Positions 24,404 to 31,891 of a DNA stretch of 64,000 nt are shown piece after piece. Numbering within the stretch: the stretch's first letter is position 1; each line of letters opens with the position of its first letter. The stretch is taken from the NCBI RefSeq assembly GCF_003259745.1, contig NZ_QLMC01000001.1:992001-1056000 (forward strand), written 5' to 3'. The translations under genes and the position numbers were made by a program. This DNA is from Larkinella arboricola (lineage in GTDB: Bacteria > Bacteroidota > Bacteroidia > Cytophagales > Spirosomataceae). The notes under the pieces were generated by a model that made no database searches, was not told the DNA's origin, and worked only from the letters and a program-made list of their open reading frames with translations.

Positions 24404-26290
24404 ATGAATCAATCTGTTTTAATTCAGGCCATCATTTATCTGGCCTCGGGTGTTTTGTTTGTTCCCATTGCCAAACGTCTGGGGCTGGGGTCGGTGCTGG
24501 GTTACCTGCTGGCTGGGGTGGCCATCGGTCCGGCGGTGCTGGGGCTGGTGGGCGATGAAGGGCAGGACATCATGCACTTTGCCGAATTCGGCGTCATCAT
24601 CATGCTGTTTCTGGTGGGGCTGGAACTCGAACCCGAACGGCTCTGGAAACTCCGTGTTCCGGTGCTGGGGCTGGGCGGCTTACAGGTGCTGCTAACGGCC
24701 TTGCTGACCGGTGGGCTGGCGCTGGTAGCGGGTTTGCCGTGGCAACCGGCGCTGGCGCTGGGTATGATTCTGTCCATGTCGTCGACGGCCATTGTGCTGC
24801 AAACGCTCAACGAAAAAGGGCTGATGCAGACAGCCGCCGGACAGAATACGTTCGCGGTGCTGCTGTTTCAGGACATTGCCGTTATCCCGATTTTAGCGAT
24901 TATGCCCCTCCTGGCAACGTATCCCGTTGCGGAGTCAACCGACCATCATGCGCATTTTTCGCTGACCGACGGTTTGCCCGGCTGGTTGCGGCCGTTTGTG
25001 GTCGTGGGAGCGGTGCTGGGTCTGGTGCTGATTGGGCGGTATGTAATGGGAACGGTTTTTCGGATCATCGCCCGAACCGGTCTGCGGGAGGTGTTTATTG
25101 CCACGGCTTTGCTGATGGTGGCCAGTATCGCGGTCCTGATGGAAATGGTGGGGTTGAGTCCGGCGCTGGGGGCGTTCGTCGCGGGGGTGGTCTTGGCTAA
25201 TAGTGAATACAAACATGAACTGGAGAGCGACATAGATCCGTTCAAAGGCTTGCTCCTCGGTTTGTTTTTTATCTCGGTCGGGGCGGCTATCAATTTCGAT
25301 TTAATCAGGGAGAATCCGCTGTTGGTTATTGGGCTCGTTGTGGGTATCATGGCAGTTAAAGGGTTGGTTTTAGGATTATTAGGAAAGGTATTTGGTTTGC
25401 AGACAGACCAGAATCTGCTGTTTGCGCTGGGGCTTTGCCAGGTGGGGGAGTTTGCCTTTGTGCTGTTTTCTTTCGCTTCGCAGAACGGCATTTTAGCGCA
25501 GGAGGTGGTGGATTTGATGACGGCAGTCGTAGCCATCAGCATGGGAGTAACTCCGTTGGTTTTTCTGGCGAACGAAAAGCTGTTATTGCCGCGGTTGGGT
25601 ACGAAAGAAAAGGCCAGTAAGGAGCAGGACCACATTGAAGAACACAATGCCGTGATCGTAGCCGGTTTTGGGCGGTACGGAAACATTGTTGGGCGGTTTT
25701 TGCGGGCCAATAATATTGGTGCGACGGTATTGGATTTCGATTCGGACCGGGTCGATACGCTGCGGAAACTGGGTATGAAAGTGTATTACGGTGATGCGTC
25801 CCGGTATGATCTGTTGAAGTCGGCGGGGGCCGACAAAGCCCGGTTGATGATCATTGCGCTCGATTCGCCGGAAAAAGTGCTTGAACTGGTCGAAACTGCT
25901 AAAAAACATTTTCCAAACCTGAAACTGCTGGTGCGGGCGGCCGACCGTGAGGATGCCTACGAACTTTTGGATGCGGGTATTACCCATGTTTACCGCGAAA
26001 CACTGGACAGTTCGCTCCGGATGGGCGTCGATGCCATGACGTTGCTGGGCTTTCGGGCCTACCAGTCGCAGCGGGCGGCCCGGTTGTTCCGGAAGCACGA
26101 CGAACAGAATATGGCCGAACTGGCCGCCGTCCGGCACGACCGCAAACAGTATTTCAGCAGCGCCCGCCAGCGTATCCGCGACCTCGAAGAATTGCTTAGT
26201 TCCGACACCAACGACCGCTGGCTGAAAGACGTGGAAGACGGCTGGGACCCCGAAAGTCTGCGCAATGAAGTCCGGCAGATGAAGCCGTGA
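24404..26290 (+). CDS. KefB/KefC-type K+ efflux antiporter (CPA2 family)
   Basis: Inner membrane potassium-proton antiporter of 628 aa. About 12 hydrophobic segments span residues 5-385, with family motifs such as FAEFGVIIMLFLVGLELEP and LLFQDIAVIPILAI. A TrkA_N/RCK domain follows (about 405-520) with the nucleotide motif VIVAGFGRYGNIVGRFL, then a C-terminal coiled region. In proteobacteria the homologue is gated by glutathione adducts. With YpdA divergent here, a bacillithiol adduct is a reasonable alternative ligand, but that is inference. Confidence 0.92.
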   Translation: MNQSVLIQAIIYLASGVLFVPIAKRLGLGSVLGYLLAGVAIGPAVLGLVGDEGQDIMHFAEFGVIIMLFLVGLELEPERLWKLRVPVLGLGGLQVLLTALLTGGLALVAGLPWQPALALGMILSMSSTAIVLQTLNEKGLMQTAAGQNTFAVLLFQDIAVIPILAIMPLLATYPVAESTDHHAHFSLTDGLPGWLRPFVVVGAVLGLVLIGRYVMGTVFRIIARTGLREVFIATALLMVASIAVLMEMVGLSPALGAFVAGVVLANSEYKHELESDIDPFKGLLLGLFFISVGAAINFDLIRENPLLVIGLVVGIMAVKGLVLGLLGKVFGLQTDQNLLFALGLCQVGEFAFVLFSFASQNGILAQEVVDLMTAVVAISMGVTPLVFLANEKLLLPRLGTKEKASKEQDHIEEHNAVIVAGFGRYGNIVGRFLRANNIGATVLDFDSDRVDTLRKLGMKVYYGDASRYDLLKSAGADKARLMIIALDSPEKVLELVETAKKHFPNLKLLVRAADREDAYELLDAGITHVYRETLDSSLRMGVDAMTLLGFRAYQSQRAARLFRKHDEQNMAELAAVRHDRKQYFSSARQRIRDLEELLSSDTNDRWLKDVEDGWDPESLRNEVRQMKP

Positions 26291-26405
26291 GCATTCCAAA
26301 AAATTAAGACGCTGTTTTGAGCACTGGGGCGGCTTTGGCGATTTTTCGGAAGGAACTTATCGCGGCAATTGTTAACTTGCTGTAAGAATATAGCCATACC
26401 GACCT

Positions 26406-28910
26406 GTGCAACCGTTGCCGCTGACATTTGATTTTGCCGAAGAAACCACCTATTTCGCCGACCTGATTCTGCCCGTTCCAATTCCGAGAATGTTTACCTA
26501 CCGCGTGCCGCGCGATATGGTGGAACGGCTGAAAGTGGGGGCGCGGGTGATTGTGCCGTTTGGCAAAAACCGGGTGTATACGGCCGTTGTGGGGCGCATT
26601 CACCACCAGCCACCGAGTAATTACCAGGCCAAATACATCCTCGAACTGCTGGACGAATATCCGCTGGTGACGGCGTACCAACTCGAGCTATTTTCCTGGA
26701 TGGCCGAGTATTATCTCTGCAACATCGGCGAGGTGCTGAACGTGGCCCTGCCGTCGGGACTGAAGATTACGAGTCAGTCGAAAGTACAGTACAACCCGGA
26801 CTTCGATTATCCTGAACTGCTGACGGACGGGGAAACGCGGCTGCTGGATGAACTGAAAAAACATTCGGCCCTGTCGTACGAAGAGCTGGGGCGGCTGGTC
26901 GGGGAGACCAACGTGCCGACGACCATCAAATCGCTGGTGGGCAAACGGGCGGTCATTGTGTTCGACGAAGTGCGGGAAAAATACGTGCCGAAGATGGTGC
27001 GGAAAGTCCGGCTGACGACGCGCTACGAAACCCGTGAGCAGGTGCTGGCCCTGATTAACACGCTGGAAAAATCGCCCAAACAGCAGGAAGTGGTGATGAA
27101 ATACCTGAGCTACGTGCCGGTGCAGAACAACCCCATCCTGAACCGCAAAGGGCTCGACAAAACCGTCTTGAACCAGGACGATGAGGTGTCGCAGTCGTCG
27201 CTGCAAACGCTGATCAAGAACCAGATTTTTGAAACGTTTGAGGTGATTGTGCCCCGTTTTGGCGACGATGATTTGCCCAATGTGGAAGTAAAACTAACGG
27301 AGGTACAGCAGCGGGCCTGCAACGAGGTACTCAGTCAGTTCAACGAGAAAGACATCGTTTTGCTGCACGGTATTACCGGAAGTGGGAAAACGGAGGTATA
27401 TATTAATCTGATCCAGACGGCTTTGGAAAGCGGTTCGCAGGTCTTATACCTGTTGCCTGAAATTGCCCTGACGACCCAGATTGTGGTCCGGCTCAAAAAA
27501 GTCTTTGGCGACAAACTCGGCATTTACCACTCGAAATTTTCGGATAACGAACGGGTGGAGGTCTGGAAAGGTATTGTCGACGGGCAATATCAGTTTGTGG
27601 TGGGGGTTCGCTCGGCGGTTTTTCTGCCGTTCGACAACCTGGGGCTGATCATTGTGGATGAAGAACACGAAACCTCTTACAAACAGCACGACCCGGCCCC
27701 GCGCTACCACGCCCGCGATGTGGCGATGATGATTGCCCACTGGCAGAAAGCCAAAGTCCTGCTCGGTTCGGCCACGCCCTCCATCGAAAGCTATTACCAC
27801 GCACAGCAGGGCCGTTACGGTTTGGTGGAATTGCTGGAACGCTACGGCGACGCGATGCTGCCCGACATTGTGCTGGTGAATACCCGCATCGAAAAGCAGC
27901 AGAAGAAGATGAAAAACGAGTTTTCGTCGGTTTTGCTGGAGCATCTGCAACACAATCTGGAGCGGAAGGAACAGAGTATTCTGTTCCAGAACCGGCGGGG
28001 CTATTCGCCGTACCTGCAATGCGAAGACTGCGAGTGGACCAGCCGCTGCCCCAACTGCGATGTGAGCCTGACCTACCACATGCGGGCTGCCGAATTGCGT
28101 TGCCACTACTGCGGTCACAAAGACCCCGTACCGAAAAGCTGCCCGGCCTGCGGTTCGTTCAAGGTGCGCACCATCGGCTTCGGAACGGAGAAGCTGGAAG
28201 ACCAGTTGCAGATTGTGTTTCCGGAAGCCCGGATTCAGCGGATGGACCTGGACACAACGCGGGCTAAAAATGCCTACCAACAGATTATTTCCGAATTTGA
28301 GGGCGGCAACGTTGATATTCTGGTCGGAACGCAGATGATCAGCAAGGGACTGGATTTCGGAAATGTCAGTCTGGTCGGTATTTTTGATGCCGACCGTATG
28401 ATTCACTATCCGGAATTCCGGGCTATTGAGCGGGCGTTTCAGATGATTACGCAGGTCAGTGGCCGGGCCGGGCGACGGGCTGACCGCCGGGGTAAAGTCC
28501 TGATTCAGACGACCAATCCGCAACAGGCGGTGTTACTCAGGGTACTTGAAAACGATTACAAAGGCTTATTTGAGGAGGAAATTGTTGAGCGGCAGAATTT
28601 TAATTATCCGCCTTTCTCGCGGCTCATTAAGCTGACCGTTCGGCATACCGAGCAGAACATCAGCCAGCAGGCGGCTCAACGGCTGGTGGATCAGCTGACC
28701 GAAAAGCTGGGCGAAGCGCGGGTACTCGGGCCGGAAGTACCGCTCGTTGAGCGCATCCGTAACCAGTTTCTGTACACGGTGCTGATCAAACTCGAACGCA
28801 GCATCAGCCCCAAAGCCGTCAAGGTGTTTATTCTGGAAAAAATCAACGAACTGCTGAGCGACAAGGGTCTGAAAGCTGTCACCATCGTAGCGGATGTGGA
28901 TTGTCTCTAA
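26406..28910 (+). CDS. priA: Primosomal protein N' (PriA helicase)
   Basis: Replication restart helicase of 834 aa that binds stalled forks and reloads the replisome. The N-terminal DNA-binding domain contains YFADLILPVPIPRMFTYRVP. The helicase core has Walker A GITGSGKTE (about 324-332), DEEH (418-421) and GSATPS. Zinc-binding cysteines start at Cys539 (CEDCEW, CPNC, CHYCGH, CPACGS), followed by GTQMISKGLDF and QVSGRAGR. The start is GTG at 26406; no ATG fits before the conserved N-terminus. It is monocistronic on the + strand. Confidence 0.95.
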   Translation: MQPLPLTFDFAEETTYFADLILPVPIPRMFTYRVPRDMVERLKVGARVIVPFGKNRVYTAVVGRIHHQPPSNYQAKYILELLDEYPLVTAYQLELFSWMAEYYLCNIGEVLNVALPSGLKITSQSKVQYNPDFDYPELLTDGETRLLDELKKHSALSYEELGRLVGETNVPTTIKSLVGKRAVIVFDEVREKYVPKMVRKVRLTTRYETREQVLALINTLEKSPKQQEVVMKYLSYVPVQNNPILNRKGLDKTVLNQDDEVSQSSLQTLIKNQIFETFEVIVPRFGDDDLPNVEVKLTEVQQRACNEVLSQFNEKDIVLLHGITGSGKTEVYINLIQTALESGSQVLYLLPEIALTTQIVVRLKKVFGDKLGIYHSKFSDNERVEVWKGIVDGQYQFVVGVRSAVFLPFDNLGLIIVDEEHETSYKQHDPAPRYHARDVAMMIAHWQKAKVLLGSATPSIESYYHAQQGRYGLVELLERYGDAMLPDIVLVNTRIEKQQKKMKNEFSSVLLEHLQHNLERKEQSILFQNRRGYSPYLQCEDCEWTSRCPNCDVSLTYHMRAAELRCHYCGHKDPVPKSCPACGSFKVRTIGFGTEKLEDQLQIVFPEARIQRMDLDTTRAKNAYQQIISEFEGGNVDILVGTQMISKGLDFGNVSLVGIFDADRMIHYPEFRAIERAFQMITQVSGRAGRRADRRGKVLIQTTNPQQAVLLRVLENDYKGLFEEEIVERQNFNYPPFSRLIKLTVRHTEQNISQQAAQRLVDQLTEKLGEARVLGPEVPLVERIRNQFLYTVLIKLERSISPKAVKVFILEKINELLSDKGLKAVTIVADVDCL

Positions 28911-28945
28911 GCTCCTACCGCTGCAAGCCCAAAGGCGGGGGAGTT

Positions 28946-29125
28946 CTATCGCCGGTAGAAACTCTGGTGGAGTAATACCACATAGAAAACCGCCTGCAAC
29001 CGGGCCAGCATCGAATAGCAGGTCAGTTGGAAAAGGAGTAACGGTTTATTCTGAAAAATAAGCAATAACAGGATCTTCAAGGCCATGACGGTCGTGGCGA
29101 ATGCAGATTGTGGATTGGTTTTCAT
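28946..29125 (-). CDS. Hidden 59-aa hydrophobic small protein, second gene of unit B
   Basis: A short frame on the minus strand reads MKTNPQSAFATTVMALKILL, then a Leu-rich stretch and ends QSFYRR before TAG. Its ATG lies 4 nt after the stop of the X1 gene, a spacing typical of translational coupling. The product is hydrophobic in two blocks (about 14-24 and 30-54), so it may be a small membrane protein. It occupies the same last-in-unit place as the 91-aa protein after the PARP; a distant relation is possible but unproven. It could also be a chance frame. Confidence 0.45.
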   Translation of the reverse strand: MKTNPQSAFATTVMALKILLLLIFQNKPLLLFQLTCYSMLARLQAVFYVVLLHQSFYRR

Positions 29126-29129
29126 GGGT

Positions 29130-29591
29130 TTAGGCCAGTGCTTGCCGAAAAAGTTCTTCCCGACTCCGTAAGATACTCCGATTCAGTTCGGCCCCATAGC
29201 TACCCGCCGTGTGCGACCCAAAAGCCCGCACACTCGTCGGCAGCGAATCGTATTTTGCCAAAGCCGTCAGCCAGCGGGTGCGGTCCATGTAGGGAGTCAG
29301 GAGTGCCCGGGCGCGGTTCAGATAACGGTGTTGGCGCGGTTTCCAGACGGGGCGTTGCTCGTACACAATGCCCTCGCCGTTTAGCAAATCCGGCAGGGCC
29401 TGGGGTGGAGCCAGCGGCAGCAGTTCAGCCAGGAGATACAAACCCAGTTCCACGTTCAGCAGCCGGTTGGCCAGTTGGCCCGGCAGTTCGTGCTGAAAGC
29501 GGAGCTGCGTCGCCAGCGGTTCCTGCCAGTGCAGAAGAAAAGGACTTAACTGGCGGGCGAGAGAGGAGTTGGACAAACGCAGTGCATTCAT
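29130..29591 (-). CDS. X1, small protein of an unrecognised family, paralogue of X2
   Basis: A 153-aa protein with no family I recognise. It is a paralogue of the protein encoded at 31369-31758: both start MNAL and share LL(N/D)VELGL(Y/F)L, P.A.P.ALPDLL, W..RQH, NR..ALL, RW and a closing Arg-rich helix. The middle is helical and the C-terminus (SYGAELNRSILRSREELFRQ) is basic. X1 has about 25 more residues at its N-terminus than X2. It is preceded by the same inverted repeat and -7 element as X2, so the two are co-regulated. Function is unknown; association with a PARP suggests a partner or target. Confidence 0.75.
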   Translation of the reverse strand: MNALRLSNSSLARQLSPFLLHWQEPLATQLRFQHELPGQLANRLLNVELGLYLLAELLPLAPPQALPDLLNGEGIVYEQRPVWKPRQHRYLNRARALLTPYMDRTRWLTALAKYDSLPTSVRAFGSHTAGSYGAELNRSILRSREELFRQALA

Positions 29592-29636
29592 AGTCGATGT
29601 TGTTTACCGTCGGTCAGTTCGACGCGTTGATCATAA

Positions 29637-29644
29637 CAAAAATG
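29637..29644 (-). promoter_or_regulatory. -7 element of unit B (CATTTTTG)
   Basis: One mismatch from TAnnTTTG on the minus strand, 12 bp from the 15-bp inverted repeat. Unit A has the same CAnnTTTG form at the same distance. Confidence 0.55.
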
Positions 29645-29656
29645 CACCCTGAAGAA

Positions 29657-29671
29657 CGTAATCTTTTTACG
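29657..29671. promoter_or_regulatory. Shared operator copy 1 (CGTAATCTTTTTACG)
   Basis: Inverted repeat CGTAA-N5-TTACG whose 15 bases are identical to copy 2 at 31819-31833; here the flanks extend the arms to ACGTAA/TTACGT. It lies in the -33 region of unit B and is probably bound by the WYL regulator. Confidence 0.65.
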
Positions 29672-29686
29672 TTGTCAACTTTTTTA

Positions 29687-29962
29687 TCAATTATTTTTTG
29701 TCCGATTTGTCAGCCGTGCTGGCAGGGCCGTCAGGGGTGCAAAATAGTAGACCCGGTAGGTTCCGTTATCGTTGATGGCCCAGTTTTGCTGTTGGGCTAC
29801 TGCAAACAGCCAGGTTGAAACTTCAGCCTGATAGGCCCGATAACCCCGGTTGCGGAGGTGGTTTTTTACGTCCAGCGTTGTGGTGCTTCCTTCAGCCAGG
29901 ATCAGCGTCGTAGCGGCCAGGCAGACGGCCTGCCGGGTAATTTTCTTTGCTCCGGTTTTCAT
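29687..29962 (-). CDS. 91-aa protein downstream of PARP, possibly winged-helix
   Basis: Starts at the ATG of MKTGAKKITRQAVCL, 2 nt after the PARP stop, so it is translationally coupled. An upstream extension to 30001 would overlap the PARP gene and is rejected. The order of helices and a hairpin (TTTLDVKNHLRNRGYRAY, EVSTWLFAVAQQQNWAI, NGTYRVYYF) suggests a small winged-helix fold able to bind DNA, but no family was recognised. The C-terminus is basic. Confidence 0.7.
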   Translation of the reverse strand: MKTGAKKITRQAVCLAATTLILAEGSTTTLDVKNHLRNRGYRAYQAEVSTWLFAVAQQQNWAINDNGTYRVYYFAPLTALPARLTNRTKNN

Positions 29963-29964
29963 GC

Positions 29965-31317
29965 TTATAGTTTGATTCTGACCATATACCGAACCGTACA
30001 TTGGGCCTGATTGTACACAATGAATTCGTTTTTGAGCAGGCTCTCACCCCGTTGCGCAAACACCGAATCGTACCGGGGATTGATCCGCTTCAGAGCTTCC
30101 TGGTCCAGGTTCATGTGCTGAGGCTCGTGCCGGGTTACTTTCATCTGTTTGCCGACATGAACTTCGTAGATGCCCAGGTATCCTTCTCTCTGCTTTCCGT
30201 TGGCCCAGACTGACCCGTGTAGAGACGTGTAATTGAGGGATTTGCTGAATTGATCGGCGAAGTAAATGCCGTAGCCAAACATTTTTCCGGTGATGACGGC
30301 GTTCGTCGGGCGCAGCACCAACCCGGTTTTGAGAATCGATAACCAGTTTTCGCTGCGGCTGCCGTGCCAGAGCAACTGTGTTTTGGGAGTGGAGCTACTG
30401 CCGACGTGGGCTTCAAAAGCCGCCTGCGTGTGGGCCTGGCTGACGCTGAAAGCCGCGTCGAACTTATCGGCGTCTGAACCCATCATCCGTTTGATGAGCG
30501 TAAGCACCCGCTTGTCGGTGACGGGCTCTACCGTCAGGTTCATCATCTCAAGCAGCGAAGCGGGCGTTTGGTCAGGACTTTCCTGCGACTGACGCAACTC
30601 AACCTGCCCGCGCATAACGTCCAGCGTGTCCTGTTCGGAAGCCAGTTGATCGTGCAGCTTTTGCAGGTCGTCGGCGGTTTGGGGCGTTTGGGCTAGCAAA
30701 TGCTGGCCGACTTTGCCCATTTTCCGGGGAATCACTTTAAACAGCTCGAGCAGCGTCTGGTTGTAAGCGGTTACGTCGGCGTTCAGTCCCACCAGCGTCG
30801 TCAGATCGTTGAGCAGTTGCTGGGCCGTTTCAACCTGTTTGTGTGTAACCTGCTGGGCCGTTACAACGTAATTCTGGAAAATCGACTGGTTGGCGAGTTC
30901 CATCAACCGGCTCATTAGGCCGCGCACTTCGGGATTGGCAATGGTGCTGGCATCGGTAACGGCGGGTCCCTCGACGTACATGTGCGTCTGATCGACATAG
31001 CCTTTCGTTACTTTTTCCCGAATTTTCCGGTCCCATTGCGCCATCGGGTAGGTGGCAACACTTTTTGAGCCGCCTACCCGTCCATAATGGACCGTAAACG
31101 TACCATCCGGTTGTTCGTGCATTTCATAGTATTTGTTGTTGTTTTCGGCGGTTACCATAATCAGTTTTACGGTACGCAGCTTTGGAGTTGGAACATCAAC
31201 CGGTTTGGCCGATGAATCAAGAATGGGAGTGGGGGGATTAGTCGGAAAGGGGGCGGTTTTGGGCGCAGTTGCTGGCGCAACAAGTTGGGCGACCTGCTGA
31301 ATCAGATTCGAAAGCAT
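29965..31317 (-). CDS. Bacterial poly(ADP-ribose) polymerase with WGR domain
   Basis: Predicted NAD+-dependent ADP-ribosyltransferase of 450 aa. A Pro-rich N-terminal segment is followed by a WGR domain (about 50-130, HYGRVGGSKSV as the WGR-type motif), a helical PARP regulatory domain (about 140-275) and the catalytic domain. The full H-Y-E triad is visible: His318 in LWHGSR, Tyr352 in GYGIYFADQFSKS and Glu431 in LKNEFIVYNQ. H to Y spacing is 34 residues, the same as in human PARP1. Glu431 implies chain-forming rather than mono-transferase activity, by family rules. In eukaryotes WGR-PARPs respond to DNA breaks; a similar role here is inference. It sits between X2 and the 91-aa gene. Confidence 0.88.
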   Translation of the reverse strand: MLSNLIQQVAQLVAPATAPKTAPFPTNPPTPILDSSAKPVDVPTPKLRTVKLIMVTAENNNKYYEMHEQPDGTFTVHYGRVGGSKSVATYPMAQWDRKIREKVTKGYVDQTHMYVEGPAVTDASTIANPEVRGLMSRLMELANQSIFQNYVVTAQQVTHKQVETAQQLLNDLTTLVGLNADVTAYNQTLLELFKVIPRKMGKVGQHLLAQTPQTADDLQKLHDQLASEQDTLDVMRGQVELRQSQESPDQTPASLLEMMNLTVEPVTDKRVLTLIKRMMGSDADKFDAAFSVSQAHTQAAFEAHVGSSSTPKTQLLWHGSRSENWLSILKTGLVLRPTNAVITGKMFGYGIYFADQFSKSLNYTSLHGSVWANGKQREGYLGIYEVHVGKQMKVTRHEPQHMNLDQEALKRINPRYDSVFAQRGESLLKNEFIVYNQAQCTVRYMVRIKL

Positions 31318-31368
31318 AGCAATCTGGAAAATTTAGTAAAGGAGGGATAGAAACAAACAGGAGGGCGA

Positions 31369-31758
31369 TCAGCTCAGCACTTTCCGCAGAACGGTCAACC
31401 GGTTGCGGGAAAATCCGACGGTTTTTGGGCCAAACCGGCTGCGGTCGCGGCTGATGTCATACGCCTGAAGCTCGACGGGGGCCGCCATGTAGCTTTCCAG
31501 CAGGTGGTGCCAGCGGCTATACTGCGTCAGGTGCGCCAACAGTGCCAGTCCGCGATTTCGGAGTTTATGCTGGCGGGTGGTCCAGCCGGGGTTGACCTGG
31601 CTGAGCAGGTCAGGCAGGGCGTTGGGGGATGCGTCAGGCCGTAGCTGTGAGATTAGAAACAGGCCCAGTTCAACGTCCAGAAGCTGGCGGGCGGAGAGCC
31701 GAACCGACCGGCGACCGGGGGTAACGGCGGTTTGCGGAGAGGAGAATAGTGCGTTCAT
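31369..31758 (-). CDS. X2, small protein of an unrecognised family, first gene of the PARP unit
   Basis: A 129-aa paralogue of X1, starting at the ATG at 31758 (MNALFSSPQ), which matches the MNAL start of X1; the frame extends further up across the promoter and that part is rejected. It shares the VELGLFL, ALPDLL, RQHKLRNRGLALL and RW segments and ends in a basic helix (FSRNRLTVLRKVLS). It is the first gene of a unit with PARP (51 bp gap) and the 91-aa gene. No domain is known to me. Confidence 0.75.
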   Translation of the reverse strand: MNALFSSPQTAVTPGRRSVRLSARQLLDVELGLFLISQLRPDASPNALPDLLSQVNPGWTTRQHKLRNRGLALLAHLTQYSRWHHLLESYMAAPVELQAYDISRDRSRFGPKTVGFSRNRLTVLRKVLS

Positions 31759-31798
31759 CGTGTTGTTGTTTACGGTTCGGTTGAGGAATCGAACAGGA

Positions 31799-31806
31799 CA
31801 AAGTTG
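31799..31806 (-). promoter_or_regulatory. -7 element of unit A (CAACTTTG)
   Basis: One mismatch from TAnnTTTG on the minus strand and 12 bp from the inverted repeat, exactly as in unit B. Confidence 0.55.
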
Positions 31807-31818
31807 CCCCGCCCACAC

Positions 31819-31833
31819 CGTAATCTTTTTACG
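31819..31833. promoter_or_regulatory. Shared operator copy 2 (CGTAATCTTTTTACG)
   Basis: The same 15 bases as copy 1, here with ACC/GGT flanks that lengthen the arms to 7 bp. It lies in the 133-bp gap between the divergent X2-PARP unit and the WYL regulator gene, so it can control both. Confidence 0.68.
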
Positions 31834-31891
31834 GTCTTCTATTTTTCTGCAAAAAAAATCGCTTCTTTTACCGCGCTTAATTCGTTGCCCT

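Noticed and set aside
29963-30001. Upstream start for the 91-aa protein
   Set aside because: It would overlap the PARP coding end; the ATG 2 nt after the PARP stop is more natural.
31577-31891. N-terminal extension of the WYL regulator
   Set aside because: It runs antisense through X2 and across the operator; the ATG at 31892 gives a normal WYL protein.
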